From the NCBI GenBank assembly GCA_963774945.1, contig CAVZHA010000003.1, positions 186,001 through 250,000 on the forward strand: a DNA stretch of 64,000 bases. The letters are read 5' to 3'. Shown piece after piece: positions 63,481 through 64,000 of the stretch. The notes under the pieces are model-generated. The model made no database searches. It was not told the origin of the DNA and worked only from the letters and a program-made list of their open reading frames with translations. The position numbers were made by a program, and so were the translations under genes. Position 1 is the stretch's first letter, and the number at the start of each line of letters is the position of its first letter. The DNA is from Trebonia sp963774945 (GTDB lineage Bacteria; Actinomycetota; Actinomycetes; Streptosporangiales; Streptosporangiaceae).

Positions 63481-64000
63481 CGGGTGCCGGGATCCGGTGA
63501 GGGACTCGAGCTGCCGTCGACGCTGCGGCCTCGCCTGGTCCAGCGGCCGCGCAGCGGTGAAGACGCCGAAGCCGCCGGGGTTGACGTCGTGCCGGTCGGC
63601 CCACAGGCCACGGACCGTCGGGCGACGGTCGAGAGTCGGCGGGGTGCGCCGCCGCCACGGCGCGCCGTTCCAGTGCAGCTGGCGACTCGGTCGCGACCGT
63701 CGCCGAGGACGCCCATCCAGGCGCGGTTCGCTCGGCCGCGGCAGGTGCCGAAGCTCGCGGGTCGCCGCGCTGGGACTGTCGCGGCCCACTTCCCGCCGTT
63801 CCAGCGCCAGGCCTCGTTTCCGTGCAGGGCCCAGATGTCGTCGGCGCTGACCGCGCTGACCTCGTCAGGCACGGCGGGCAGCCGCACCTTCGCCCAACCG
63901 CGGCCGTTGTAATGGGCGGCGTAGGCGCCGGCGTCGAGGCCGAAGACCCAGACGTTGTCCGGGGCGAACACCGCCGCGCGGACGCTCAGGCCGTCCCCGC
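63474..64000 (-). CDS. Secreted or surface repeat protein, 3' part (start outside window, frame breaks)
   Basis: The minus-strand frame is open from the right edge. The first readable part is VFAPDNVWVFGLDAGAYAAH, YNGRGWAKVRLPAVPDEVSA and VSADDIWALHGNEAWRWNG. These are short Trp/Asn/Gly beta repeats (DVWVFG, HYNGxxW, DIWAL) seen in actinobacterial secreted beta-propeller-like proteins. Beyond about 63770 the frame loses this character, while LHWNGAPWRRRTPP and VNPGGFGVFTAA in another frame continue it, so at least two breaks are present and the true stop is uncertain. Confidence 0.5.
   Translation of the reverse strand, partial: GDGLSVRAAVFAPDNVWVFGLDAGAYAAHYNGRGWAKVRLPAVPDEVSAVSADDIWALHGNEAWRWNGGKWAATVPARRPASFGTCRGRANRAWMGVLGDGRDRVASCTGTARRGGGAPRRLSTVARRSVACGPTGTTSTPAASASSPLRGRWTRRGRSVDGSSSPSPDPGTRP

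Overview
The window is about 64 kb of very GC-rich DNA with actinobacterial codon use, frequent GTG starts and GGAGG-type ribosome binding sites. The gene families are typical of soil actinomycetes: LuxR-type LAL regulator, BON proteins, ECF sigma factors, ROK, IclR and TetR regulators, a P450, mycothiol-type DinB, and ETF-linked dehydrogenase. I cannot name a genus. I see no rRNA, tRNA, CRISPR array, transposase or phage gene.

Layout: 0-6.4 kb is accessory. It has a truncated DpdE-like SNF2 helicase reading off the left edge, a two-domain HTH protein behind an AT-rich divergent promoter, a decayed gene and a MazEF-type toxin-antitoxin pair. 6.4-12.7 kb is a stress or dormancy-like group (two BON proteins, an alpha/beta hydrolase, a LAL regulator, a STAS protein). 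12-15.5 kb encodes cell-surface proteins. 15.5-21 kb holds two VOC proteins behind matching ECF-type promoters, an SDR, an ECF sigma/CU044_5270 pair, a stand-alone HisI and small proteins. 21.3-30.8 kb is a complete urea (or guanidine) carboxylase operon: permease, UAAP1, UAAP2, carboxylase, allophanate hydrolase and TetR, with two matching palindromic operators in front. 31-45.7 kb is mixed: a sigma factor broken by an amber codon, a DUF1778/GNAT toxin-antitoxin pair in reversed order, a flippase-hydrolase fusion, secreted proteins, P450, SDR and TetR. 46-55.3 kb carries an MFS exporter with a ROK repressor, then a demethylation module (PurU, IclR, dimethylglycine/sarcosine-type oxidoreductase, EtfB, EtfA). 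55.7-64 kb has a glutaminyl cyclase, an FtsH-like membrane AAA/M41 protein coupled to a lipoprotein, a D-threonine-aldolase-type enzyme divergent from a sugar-lactone oxidase, and the end of a secreted repeat protein.

Two things cut across the window. First, several families of short intergenic repeats are present: a roughly 90-bp element in four copies, a roughly 60-bp promoter-like element in three or four copies, a roughly 120-bp element in an inverted pair at 46.0 and 55.6 kb, and a 15-bp tandem array at 55.3 kb. I consider these the most novel content. Second, about 35 single-base frame breaks lie inside otherwise well conserved genes, concentrated after 24 kb. They are mostly one-base insertions or run-length changes in GC-rich sequence, so I read them as assembly errors, not gene decay. 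The affected genes are annotated at full length with the breakpoints given.
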